A DNA stretch of 64,000 nt, taken from the NCBI GenBank assembly GCA_028015205.1, contig CM051517.1, positions 47,813,135-47,877,134 on the forward strand, in the 5' to 3' direction. Under the pieces are notes generated by a model that was not told where the DNA came from, did no database searches, and worked only from the letters and a program-made list of their open reading frames with translations. This document shows positions 36,640-49,100 of the stretch, piece by piece. A program made the translations under genes and the position numbers. Positions within the stretch are counted from its first letter, which is position 1; each line of letters begins with the position of its first letter. The DNA is from Mytilisepta virgata. Taxonomy: Eukaryota; Mollusca; Bivalvia; Mytilida; Mytilidae.

Positions 36640-37225
36640 AAATGTGTGTCCACAAATTGTATCTGTAGTGTAACATGCACAAAAACATTAAAGTCCCATA
36701 ACTCCCGTAAAATTTGTCGAATCAAAATTGCAGTGCGAAAGGATCAAGTACATATGGTGACTAACAATCCTTAAAACTTTGAACGAAATCTGATCAGCAG
36801 TCTCAGAAGAGTTGCGTCCACAAAGTGTTCCTATGGTGTCACGTGCACAAAAACGTTTAAGTCCCATAACTCCCGTGAAATTTGCCGAATCTAAACCGCG
36901 GTGCGATAGGATCAAGAACATGTAGTGACTAGCAATCCTACAAAATTTGAACGAAATCTGATCAGCGGTTTCAGAGGAGTTGCGTCCACAATGTGTTCCT
37001 ATAGTGTCTTATGCAGAAAAAAGTTTAAGTATCATTTGTCAAATCAAAATGGCGGTGCGATAGGATCAAATACATATGGTGACTAACAGCCCTACAAAAC
37101 TTTAACGAAATTAGATCAGCGGTCTCAGAGGAGTTGCGCTGACAAATAAATGTATCGGGCGGACGTACGGACGCACGGGTACAGACCTTTACTGGGTCCC
37201 TCCGTCGCGTGGCGGACAATCAAGG
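36640..37225 (+). repeat. Tandem-core element, about 168-bp period
   Basis: Modules with 'aagtcccataactcccgt', 'gtgcgataggatcaa', 'gaaatctgatcagc' and 'gagttgcgtccacaa' near 36690, 36858 and 37028. The 3' end has 'gggcggacgtacggacgcac', 'gggtccctccgtcgcgtgg' and 'cggacaatcaaggg'. Noncoding. Confidence 0.8.
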
Positions 37226-38107
37226 GCTGATGTCCACACCTGTTCTTATAGGAAATGCTTAGGCTAATTTTTCAACAATGGAATTCCCAAAGTCAACAAT
37301 ACATGTATTTTTTATGTTTGGTCTCAGGACTTACTCTTGCTTTCAACATCAGCTGGTTTGTTGTTGGATATATATCTTTACCATATTTTTAGTCTGTTGC
37401 ATCCCACTGTGACCCTTTTCCCTCTGCCTTCCCCCTTTTCTGTCCCGGTGTTTTTTTTACACTACAGTATACATGGTATAAGTGGCTCTAGAAACACACT
37501 TATTCAGATATTATGGGTCAAATAACATCTATTTATAAAGACAACAAAAACACCATGTAATTTCAAATTGAAGTTTTGGGAAGTCCTACGGTGAATTTTG
37601 AAGAAACAACTAATTAAGCAGCAAAATTTAGTAATGAACAGTTGTTAAACGGGCATTCAAGACTACTATATCACCATACTTTTTAAAAGTAGCATCATTG
37701 TAAAATTTGTGTGAAAAATTTATCTGTCATGCAAAATTTCATTTGATCCATCTTTGCTTGTGAAAGGAAGATAGAACAAAGATATAATTTCTTGTCGTTG
37801 GTTAAAAAGGTTCAGAACCTAACAATTTTAAGATTTTTATCGACAACGTATTTGTAAAGTATGGTGGGTGGATGATTCAATAAAATCGGTATTTCAGTGG
37901 AAACTAATTGTGTTCTTCCCTCTGAATTTTTTCCTCATTCATTCTAGAAAACTTTCTGAAAAGACTAATCCAGAAAGAAAAACCAAATTAGGCATGTAAT
38001 TCAATTGCTCTTCTAACATTTTCATTTATATACTAGTAGATGATGTTTTGTAGGTAAACAAATTGACGATTCTGTTTGAACTATTCATAGAATTTGAGAT
38101 GCACAAT
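37226..38107. other. Intergenic, nothing recognised
   Basis: No coding or repeat structure seen between the tandem-core element and the minisatellite. Confidence 0.4.
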
Positions 38108-38880
38108 TCAAAGAAACCGGAGATTCTTCCTGGGATATAAAGATTTATTTCTGGGGTATTAGAACATAGAATGCTCGTCCTAGATATAAAGGCATCACAG
38201 AATATTCGTCCTGGGATACAAAGACATATAAGATTCATCCTGGGATATTAAGACACAGATATTATGATTTGTCATGGGATATGACAAGAAATTGAAGATT
38301 AATCTTGAGATATTAAGACACGGAACATTTGTCCTGGGATTTAAAGACACAGAAGATTTGTCCTGGGATTTAAAGACACATAAGCTTCGTCTCTGGATTA
38401 AGACAAAGAAGATTTGTCCTGGGATTTATTAAAGACACATACGCTTTGTATTGGGATTAAGACACAGAAGATTTGTCCTGGGATTTATTAAAGACACATA
38501 CGCTTCGTATTGGTATTAAGACACAGAAGATTTGTCCTGAAATATTAAGACACAGAAGATTCGTCTTGGGATTAAAACACAGGAAATTTATCCTTGGATT
38601 TAAAGACACAGAAGATTTGTCCTGGGAAATTAAGACACTGAAGATTTGTCCTGGAATATTAAGACACAGAAGATTTGTCGTTGAGTATTGAGACACAGAA
38701 GATTTGTCCAGGGAAATTAAGACACTGAAGATTTGTCCTGGGATATTAAGACACAGAAGATTTGTCCTGGGGTATTAAGACACAGAAGATTCGCGATGGA
38801 ATATTAAGACTTGTAAGGAAGCAGAGGATTTTGTCATGAGAAATGAATACACAGAACATGTGTCCTGAGATATAACGAAC
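38108..38880 (+). repeat. 29-bp minisatellite, about 20 or more copies
   Basis: Consensus 'agacacagaagatttgtcct' plus 'gggatatta' repeated from about 38230 to 38810, with decayed copies on both flanks. Some units have insertions ('tttattaa', 'catacgcttcgtatt'). The period is not a multiple of three, so the open frames over it are not coding. Confidence 0.92.
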
Positions 38881-38929
38881 ATTTAAAGATTTTGTTATAA
38901 AATTGAGAATGGAAACGGGGAATGTGTCA

Positions 38930-39480
38930 AAGAGCAGAAAACAGCTCAAGGCTACCAATGGGTCGTCAACGCAGCGATAAAATCCCGCAGCCGCTATACA
39001 ATAATGCATACTAGTACTAGTTCAGCAAAATGGACGGCACACTAGACTCCGAAATACACAAATGAACCAAAATTAAAAAAACAGACAAGACTAACAAAGG
39101 CTAGAGGTTCCTGACTTGGGACAGGCGCAAAAAGGCGGCGGGGTTAAAAATGTTTTGTGAGATCTCAACCCTCCCCCTATACCTCTAGTCAGTGTGGAAT
39201 CAACAAACACACAGCGATAAACTCAGTTCAAAAGATGTCCCAGTCCGATGTTAAAAAAGGTAACAGAAGAAACTAAGCAAAATGACAATGATCAATATAT
39301 ATTAACAAAGGACTACTAGCAGTTACTGACATGCCAGCTTCAGACCTCAATTAAACTGATTGAAAGACCATGTCTATATCAGAAATGATATCAGCCACAT
39401 CCACCTCCCCCCTCCATTAGCGGTTTAGTATCATTCCATCAAATTATACGAGAAGAACATGACCCGTATCATGCCAACGA
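38930..39480 (+). repeat. Interspersed repeat of common bivalve type
   Basis: Carries 'cctgacttgggacaggcgca', 'ggcggggttaaa' and 'caaccctccccctatacctc', phrases typical of an abundant retroelement-derived repeat in mussels. Related shorter copies occur at 48085-48350 and 57352-57735. No open frame. Confidence 0.65.
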
Positions 39481-40032
39481 CTGGTTTTAGAATAAACGTG
39501 TTTATTTCCAATGTAAAGACCCTATGAGTGAATCAATATTAATTCCAAAAATTCCGTCTTTAATGATTTGACAACAGTATCGTAACTATATCCCTTGTGG
39601 ATAAGTCTGTTTAAATGTTTGGTTAGCTTTTCAGGTGAATGACGACATTTTTATGCTTTGTATAGAATATTACCATAAAAGATGGGATATGAAATACCTG
39701 AACATATAAGATGTTTGCACGTTGATTTATATTTACGAATGAGCTCCTTATACCGATGATAAAATTTAGTAAAAGATTTGACAAGTTTGTGATATCGAAT
39801 TCCCTGGTGTAATATTTTTTCAGTAATACAGAGTGTTATAGAATATTATATCATATATTGCGATTTCAAAGGAAGGCACGTAACACATCCGACTTTTTTA
39901 TTCGTGGTATTGATAATATTGTAATTAATTCTTACTCACGCAAAAAATATTGAAACTATTTCATATTCAAATTCACAATACTTTTTTATCTGAAAGATTG
40001 CATATACATCAGAATAATATCACAAGAGACGG
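39481..40032. other. Presumed promoter side of the metalloprotease
   Basis: No repeat recognised; an in-frame stop lies 18-16 bases upstream of the ATG. No core promoter element can be assigned confidently. Confidence 0.35.
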
Positions 40033-40105
40033 ATGGAATTCACTTCTCTTTTATGCTTTGTTGGTTTAGCAATCGCCATACCAATAAATGAAGAGGAGAT
40101 ACAAG
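40033..40105 (+). CDS. Metalloprotease exon 1 (signal peptide)
   Basis: Encodes MEFTSLLCFVGLAIAIPINE then EEIQ and one extra base before the GTAAAT donor. A hydrophobic core (LLCFVGLAIAI) follows a short start, with likely cleavage near A15. An in-frame TAA at 40015-40017 precedes the ATG, so this is the first possible start. Confidence 0.82.
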
Positions 40106-43100
40106 GTAAATTGGTTATTATATCATGTAAAGTCTTTTATGCATAGGGCCAAATTAAAAAAAGGTTTTCTGGTAATCCTGCCTACTCTTTTCAGTAAAGG
40201 GATTTTCAGCATTTATTATCAAGCACTGTTAATTCTAAAAAGAGCTCCCTATAATAGATTTTGTAAAAATTGGGATCCAAAACCACGTTTAATATTTTGT
40301 TTAATGCCCGCATGTAAAAGTCTGCTTCTATTTAAAAATATCAATGAATTTGGTAATGACCTCTTGTTTTTTTTTCATATTTTTAGACCATGCGATTGTT
40401 GATTTATCAAATGTTGTCGTCCGCAGAACAAGACAGAAAAGACAAGCAGCGGACGAAGTACCATGTGATTTGAAAGATGAACTGTACCTCCCAATAAAAT
40501 ACAAAAATAATAAAAAGATTTTACATTTAGTTAGAGACCCCAATCATCTAATTGAAAATGTTAATATACTTGAGAAGGATGAAATTGGATTCATTAAAGT
40601 GAAGAAACCCCCGAAAAAAAATAGGGTAAGTATGAAAAAAAACACCCTCCCAAAAAATGTTGCACTAGATATGCATCTCGAAAAGATTATTTCCCTTCTT
40701 TAATGCTTGAAACCGATTTTTCTGAAATCCACCAAATACTGCAGACTGAAGCATACGCACACACACAATAATGCATATATAGGATGTTTATTATCTAAAA
40801 TTTGTAAGAGAAATCTGTAAAAGAAGTAGGACCATTTTCCCTTGCATTTATTTCACTTCGAGGGCCAATTTCAAAAAGTCGCCCAATGCCAATTTCAAAA
40901 TCACTCGGGGCATGGCCTAGTATGTTTTCTATTAAGATTTGCTAATAATAACTAACTATAATTTTTTTCTACACACCTGAAGATCGCGCTTTGGGGGACA
41001 GTTTTAACACAAATTTGCCAAATTAACGTCCTTACGACAGTTTTTCAAAGTCCTGTAGGGTACTCAGAACCAAAACGATTTTTTTACTGTGAGTTAATGC
41101 ATCTCCTTTCATGTGATAGTAGAATGGTTTTTTGTTCTAAGTTGGAAATTGACCGAAATCGCGTTTATCCACGACCTTATTGGAAAAATAAGATAAATAT
41201 TTAAGATTAAAAAATTACTGGTTCTGAATGAAACCAATACAGAGGAAAGTGGCCCTACTGAAGAATGAAAAAAATATCATTTTTAAATCGTTGTAGTATA
41301 ATTTGAATCAGCAGAACTTTAGCTATGACAAAAATAGTTCAACCAACTTAGTAATTTCAATATGTTGAGAAAGTAATAATTATCTTTTTAAATGATTAGG
41401 TATCAGCTATATATTATTATGAGGAAAAAAGCTATAGATACGGAATCATGGTATCTTGTCGTTTTAACAGAAAATGTAAATCAAATTGTGAAATTGTAAG
41501 TATATATATAGCATGTACAGATAAATAATGTTGTTTTGAATTCATCGAAATATTTGCATTTGGGTGATCTCTTTTTTTTACCTCGAGACCTACTTATGAG
41601 TTAATCTTTTTTTACGAAATATGCATACACAGTGTATCAAATTTCGTAACATAAAATAATCATTAAATTAAAATATCGACAAAAAATTTATAGAAATATA
41701 ATACTTACCGAAATAGAGTAAATATGTTATATTAAAATTTTGATTTGTCAATACAAATATTTTTTTAATATTTCATTTTTATAATTATTTTACATGTTTA
41801 GTTCATTCATTGACATTTAATAATATAATGTGACAAGCTGTGAAAAAAATCTTATCGTGTTGATAAGTTTCCCAGAAATGAACCTAAACGCAAAACCTTC
41901 AACAAACGTTATGGACGAACGTACATAGGGACTGAAAAGAGTCTAAAAGGGTTGTCTTAAATTTCCAGTTCACTGGGGTAGATAAGATGTTGACAATCTT
42001 CAAATTTCTCGTCATATATATAGCGGAAACTCAAATTAAAGGACTGGGCTAGTGGTTTATCTTTGCTCTGTAGACAGATCTGCAAAAAGCGGGACACAGT
42101 ATGTTCCTATAGGAATTCCAATAGTCTTCTGCAAAATCCGTCCTCCGAACTCAACAGATATAATTATTGTCGATCAGAAATTCCAGAATATTCACAAAGT
42201 AATCGTTGATGTAATTTTTGTTTATATAATCAATAATATATAGATTTTTTCCTCAACTACAAATGTGCAAATGTATCTTTGTATCCCTTGTTCGTCCAGA
42301 AACATTGGAAAATTAGATCAGGCAATACTGATATTAGTCTCTTATTTGGAAGGGTAGTGTTCAGCACAGAGATTCTTTTGCAATAAGTGACTATACTATA
42401 AATGTCGGCAAAGGATACCAAAGTGGTGTAAAACCCAAATCAGTCATTTAAAATTATGAAACAAGCATAGTAACATTTTCTGCGTCCGAAATATGTAAAG
42501 CCCCTTAAATTCACGAGCGGGGCATAACAAATTTAATAAAGGTAGAACCATACCTCTTCAAAATAGAAAGTATAACATGTCAGATTATATTTAAAGCGAG
42601 GAGATCTTATAACAGAAGATGAACTTATAGAAATCGTCGGGTCTGTCGAGCAAAGAAAAGCCAAGAAAAAGAAATACCTAGCTGAAGTGAAACATATAAT
42701 TAAACATTTCCCAGGAACAGTATTTACAACGGTCGGTGGAGATGATGTTAGAATTCCAGGTAAATACAGAAAATTTTGCATTTTCGTGAAATTATTTTTT
42801 ACATTTTACTGATGGCGTTATGTCAATAGATTTCAACATATCATCAGATAAAATGTATTTAAATGAATTTGAATACAGTCTTTGATACCAATTTTGATGC
42901 ATATGATGTGCACATTGCGTCGATTTACGACGCATCAGTTGTGCTCTAGGCCTAAAATGTTGAAAACTAAACAAATGATCCAAAAAGTAGAAGAGCAAAT
43001 TGAACTAAAACGCAAAAATGACCGAAAGGGGTAAAGTCAAAACCATCTGAGGACAGAGCTATATATGCACGAAGGAGATACTCCTTAGTTTTCACAAATT

Positions 43101-46100
43101 TTACATTTTTGCAAAAGGTAAATTTTAAGTTATGGATATTACAAACAACCCTCCAAGTATAGAGATTTATTTCTTGAAATTCTCTCTGAAGGGCATTTTG
43201 ATGATATTCGTTTAAGAAAAATTATAAATTAAACTTTTTATAATGTCTTATATCAACATCTTCTGTGTGGACTTTACATTTATTTGTTAGCTTAAACTTG
43301 CGTGTATGTTACACAGTCTTTGTTAGAATGAATTATAATACGAAACCTGCAGAAAAAGTGTTTCAACACGGATAACAAGGATTGATGCCTATCTAATTCT
43401 CAACATTCTCAGCTTATCAATTTCTTTGATCAGCTTGATTAACTCATGGTGTTAAATAATTGGCCTTTTCACCCTTATTATGCCGATTGTCTATCTGTCT
43501 GGTTTGCCCTACAAACTGATATTTGACTACACAATTGAATACAAAATGACCGAACTCGACAATACATTGCATGTAACATCCATAACCAACGTTCGAACTT
43601 ACTAGATGTTGGACTTATAATAAATTAACATTTACAGTATAAACTAAAAAATAAATAAACGTCTAAAAGTTGTAAAACAACATCAAAATAAAACAAATAC
43701 AATTTAGAATTATAACAACAATTCAAACTTAGCAAAATTTTCGGATCACTGTGATCCTTCGTCAGTGCTGTCGCTTTGCGAAATGATATATATACTTTTT
43801 TCAAAGAATCGGAATGAAAACAATTGTTTTACTTTATTAAGGACGTGATGCAAAAGGTCGTATTGATCCTCATTTGCCGCCAGTCTTAGAAGGCAAAAAA
43901 AGTCTAAGGTTGGAAGACATACTGTCGGAAAATGCAGCAAAATTGTTACGAAGAGAACAAGCGAAAGGACAGCAAAAGATAAGAAACAAGAGGGAAGCAT
44001 TACCAAGCTACTTTAACGAAAATGAGAATGTGGTCGAATTGATGATGACCAATGATTTGAAATTGTTTAATAGGTGAGAAAAAGAAATTTTGTAAAAGAT
44101 AGAAAAGAAAATTATCTCTTGTGTTATAGATAGAGAGTTAGAGATAAAAATTAATGTAAAATTATGTTTTTTTGTGTCAGATAATTACAATTGTGCGTTG
44201 TCCCGGCTAGATATGTGGAATTTTACATTTCCAAGTTCAATAACTTGAACTAAGAGGAGATTTGCGTAGGATACAGAAATTGAGAAAAACATCCTACTTC
44301 AGAGTGGAAATAACCATTGTTTATAGGACACAGAAAGACTTACACAATGAGATATCCACATGTAATCACGAATTTCCCCTATAAATCCCAAGGCATTTTA
44401 TAAACACAAAATAAATGCAAAGTAGAAACTAGAAATTGGTGCCATCAGAAACGATGTCCATCCCCGCACTGCACAAGTAAAAAAACCATTATCAGTGAAA
44501 AATTAGCAATTTCACAATTTCAGTTTGAAAATTGGAACCCTGAATCAAATTTCAAAATTGAAAACCTTATTTCACATCTACACACAGTGAAGAACAATAT
44601 TATAAAGAAACAAAAAATGAATGAGTATTTCCAGAGACAAGGCAAAATTAGCAATTTCACCATTTTCGGTCCCAAAAAATTTGAACCCTTAATATATTTT
44701 CAAAATTAAAAACCTTTTCGCACATCTACAGAAAATAAAGAACTTAATTATATATTAATAAATTTGCTAAATCTAAATGAAAAATGAAAGAGGAGTTTAA
44801 GGCACAAGCTTAAATTCACTATTTCCGAAATACAAATTACATTCGAAGTGCGGGGATAAAAACAACTAGAGTACTTTCGGAGACGACAGTTATACCCACA
44901 CCCCCACACTTGTTTCATCCAAGTGATGATTTTGATGCAAATTTGCTGTTAAGGACAAAACTTACCCCGAGTTAAAATAAACCATGCAAAGTTTATTTTA
45001 GGATCCAAGATCTTTATTTTAATCCCCGACATTCTTTAATTGACTTGTCAATTTGTTGGGAGATTACATTTAATGATAATGTTGTCGAATTTCACGACAG
45101 TGTTGTTACTTTTTATCACAATGTTGTTATTTTCAAACAAAATGATCAATAGTTTTAAAACACTTTTTAAATAAAAAATTGAAAAGGAATTCCGCAGAAT
45201 CCAGTGCCACATCTGCATTTGGCTGTTTTCATTTCACTCTATCCCAAATAACCCAATAAGGGGATGACCATTTGAATTTGAGGAGAGGGGGTGTGGGGTG
45301 TTGGCAGATTTGATGAGGCCAGAAAATTTATTTACATTTTTGCTTTAAATGGAAAAAAAAATCAACAGCATATTTTGATAATTATGATACTTCCTATATG
45401 CACTGGGTCTAAAATTGTGTGTTGAGCATCCTTTTTTTTGCATCTGTCCATCATGGACAATCTACCTATGAACAAACCAGAAGCCTAGCATAAAAATGCC
45501 TCAGAAATTAATGTTTTAAACATATTTTGAAAATTCGCTAATTTTAGGTCCCAATTTTCGCTCCATGAATGAAATCAAAATTTTAAAACCTTAATGCGTA
45601 TCTACATCACATGTACAATCATTCTATAATCAAAGTAGAAGCCTAGCATCAATAATCAATAAGGAGTTGATGTCACCTTCATATTTTTACAATTTGTTGT
45701 CTTCGTCCAATTAAGCGAAAATGAAAATTTCGAAACCTGTCGTCCCATCTTTACACCATGGACAATTTATCTATAAAAAAAAACCAGAAGCCTAGAATAA
45801 GAAAAGCTTCAAAAATTGTTTTTTTAAGCATATTTTAAAAATTCGCTCATTTTCGGTCCCAAATTTCGCTCCACGAAAGAAATCAAAATGTTAAAACCTT
45901 ATTGCGCATCTACATCACATTTACAATCTTTCTATAATGAATGTAGAAGGCTTGCATCAATATTGAATGAGGAGTTGATGTCACAAACATATGATAATTC
46001 GCTCGTATTCGGTCCCACATTTCACCTGTTGAGCGAAATCAAAATTGTTAAAACATTACTGCGCATCTACAGGAAGGAATTAAAATGCTATACCCAAAAC

Positions 46101-49100
46101 TGAATGAGGAGTTGATGTCACAAGAAAGTGTGACGGCCGGACAGACAGACGGCAGACGGACAGACAGACGGATGGACGGAGACAACGACAATATACCCGC
46201 AATGCGGGTATAAATATTGCAAAGTGTAGAAGAGTTCAATTTTATTGTTATAAAATTGTTATTAATATTTGTATAGTAAAAGATATCACATATGTTCTTA
46301 AAGGCTTTTAGTTTATTTATTTTTTTTGTTTCAATTTCCAACATTTTTATTTTTGAGCGAATGATACGGATTTGATATTTACAATGACAGGTGCCTGAAG
46401 GTAAACTCAGTGGTATATTTAAGAGAAATTTTCAAAGTCTGCATAATTTCAATCGAAAAATCACAACATTTCATGTCAAAGTATGTTACAAGATATATAC
46501 TCTATCTATTGATTATCAAGCTTCTGTTATGAATTGCTTATCAATGAAATCAAAATTTCACCTTTTAAAGACTATATTTTTACAAACCAACAGGAAAAGC
46601 AATTTTTGTATGCAAAGCAATTCCCATAGTGACAATTTTTTCTTGAGAATATAGTTGTAAGTGCACTGCTTATCAGAGAAAAGCAATTTGGCTTATAAAT
46701 AAAATTTCATTAGTAAATATTGTTACAATTACTTTATTGTTATTGACAACTCTTGCTTTGTAGGTTTAAGAAGTTCGGAGGTTTGGATTACTCAGATGAG
46801 GAAGCTGAGCTATTGATGATTGAGTTTTTGTCATTTTTAGCAGCTGCGGTAAGAAGAAGTATAGTCTATTTGACAGTTTTAAAATAGGGAAAAAATTAAT
46901 ACAATCATCTACGAAAGAATGCTGTTTTTTATTTTTTATTTTGGATAAAAAACAGATTGCTTAGATTATACATATTATCAAAAACATTTCCTTAGAAACA
47001 CAAGGAGTTTGTCCACAGTTCACGATGATAATTTTGGATAAGAAAGTAAATGAGTTTTCATTTGCATGTGACACTGTTATTGTAATAGCATCACATGGAA
47101 AGATAAAGTAATCAATTCTTACATGTATTTCGCATCTTTGGTCGTCCATTAATTATAAATGTATTAGCGTTTTTAACGATTCTCAAGTTGAAAAAATGTT
47201 GAGCGAAATTAGTGTCACTTAAACTACTAAAGCAGAGTTATCTTCAGTCCTCAGTCCTTGTTGTAATCACCCGTTTCCGTTGCCGTCACGAATTGATTGA
47301 AGTTTCTATCCCATAAAAAGAAACGGTATCTCCAGTTAGATTTCACTTCTTCTTGAAGTTGGCATCTTATTTAGAATTTGAAACCTCGCTAAATTGCAAC
47401 CATTTGGATTTACCCTTATCTTTATGATTACGGTATTGTTTGCAATAATAGTAATCACAACAAAGAAGAAAATAATCAGAGCAACTGTGAGGTTCAAGTT
47501 GGAAAGTAGTGAAAGTTTCCACTGTTAACTTGAATATAGCATTCTTTTTTATGAAATTTTTTTAACATTTACCTAATAGGAGTTCATATTTTTAAATTAC
47601 AGCCACGATGAATAGATTAAATCGTAAAGCCACACCCCGCTCCTAGTGAACATGCTTAAATCCTTATACAGTTTGTAATATTTAGTACGCAATGTTTGTC
47701 CCTTTCCGCCATAAGGTTTGACCTAAATGAATTAAATTTAAAAACAACTTCTAAAACTAAATTTGGATTTTAAAGCGCCAGCGGGGGCAAAAAAGGCGTA
47801 TTGGTTTGAATGTGGCCACCTTTTATGTTCTTTATGTAGCTGTAGTTTATCAATTGTAAAATATGTTGTGTAAATATATAGAAAAATACTAGAGAACGAG
47901 TTTATGTTCTTTACTGCGTCTGTTCCATATAGACATTTTTGGCGGAGTTTTATCTTCTGCATCATTGAATAAGTTGTATAATTTGTATTACAGATGGACA
48001 ACATTTACTACAATTTACGGCTGTATTCGAATATAAAAATGCGGGTACATCTTAATGGTGTATTTCCTGTCACAGTGAGTATGATTCTGCTACAAATAAA
48101 CAACAAAATGGATAACAGGAAAGGTCAACAATGACCTACTAATTAATCAACTTCTCCCAACAGACAGAACTCCGGAAATAAAATAATATATAAAAGAACA
48201 CAAAACACAAACGTAACACAACAGAGTCGGTACAGTCTGACTTGGTACAGACAGTTAACAGTGTTGGGGTTAAACAGATTTGATGGGTACCCAAACTTAC
48301 CTATTATCTATCCTGACACTCTGATGTATTAAACATACTATAAAAATATGATTATTAGCAGAAGTTACAGACATTAATTTTTATAAACATTTGTATGCAT
48401 TTTAATACCTGTTGTCAATAGTTATAAAGGCGAAAATAATCCTTTTGCATGATTAGATGAGAATTAAACAGGTTTATTACGGCATTTTAAAGCCACAATA
48501 ATAATCCATAAAACTGCACTGGTACCACCAAGCCTCCTTTAAGAATCTTGTTTGAAATCATTGGACCAATTGGCAACAAAATTTCATGGAATGTTTCATG
48601 AATGTTGCAGAGATCCAGACAATGGACTGATATGTTCGCCATTATTAAAAAATGAAAATCGGCAAAAGATGAATTAGAGATTTTTTATTCAGAAACTACA
48701 ATGTACCAAACGTAAATAAAATAACCCTTTTGTCTTAAACTCTTGCATCTGAAACCTGTACCAATATGGATATCGTAATCTCTAAATAGAAAATTTGGCA
48801 AAAAAACACAAAATTATTTACAAAAGATCAGAATTTGATGGATAGTCATTGGGTGGTCACTTTTTCAAATTGAGTCAGGGGATTTAGACCTTAATTTTGG
48901 CACCTTATTACAAATGATATGAAAATCGTCAAAATTATCAAAATCTCCATTTAAACTATTGGGCAAAAGGGATAATTTAAATGGTCCATATCTTAATTCA
49001 GTATGACCACCGTTACTTAAAACAGACAATTTCGCAAAAAGTATAGAAATCTTCTTCTGTGAGCCTACTGGGTTAATTGTGACTTTACTTCAACAAATAT

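Noticed and set aside
36449..36725. Minus-strand open frames over the palindrome
   Set aside because: Created by the symmetry of the hairpin; no homology and no splice context.
38473..38691. Open frames with repeated RHRRFVLG / NLLCLNIPGQIF
   Set aside because: Frame-shifting translation of the 29-bp minisatellite.
42052..42190. Possible missing protease exon (SAKSGTQYVPIGIPIVFCKI or alternative frame with cysteines)
   Set aside because: Its length and donor do not give the 3n+2 phase needed between exons 3 and 4, and it lies among repeat fragments.
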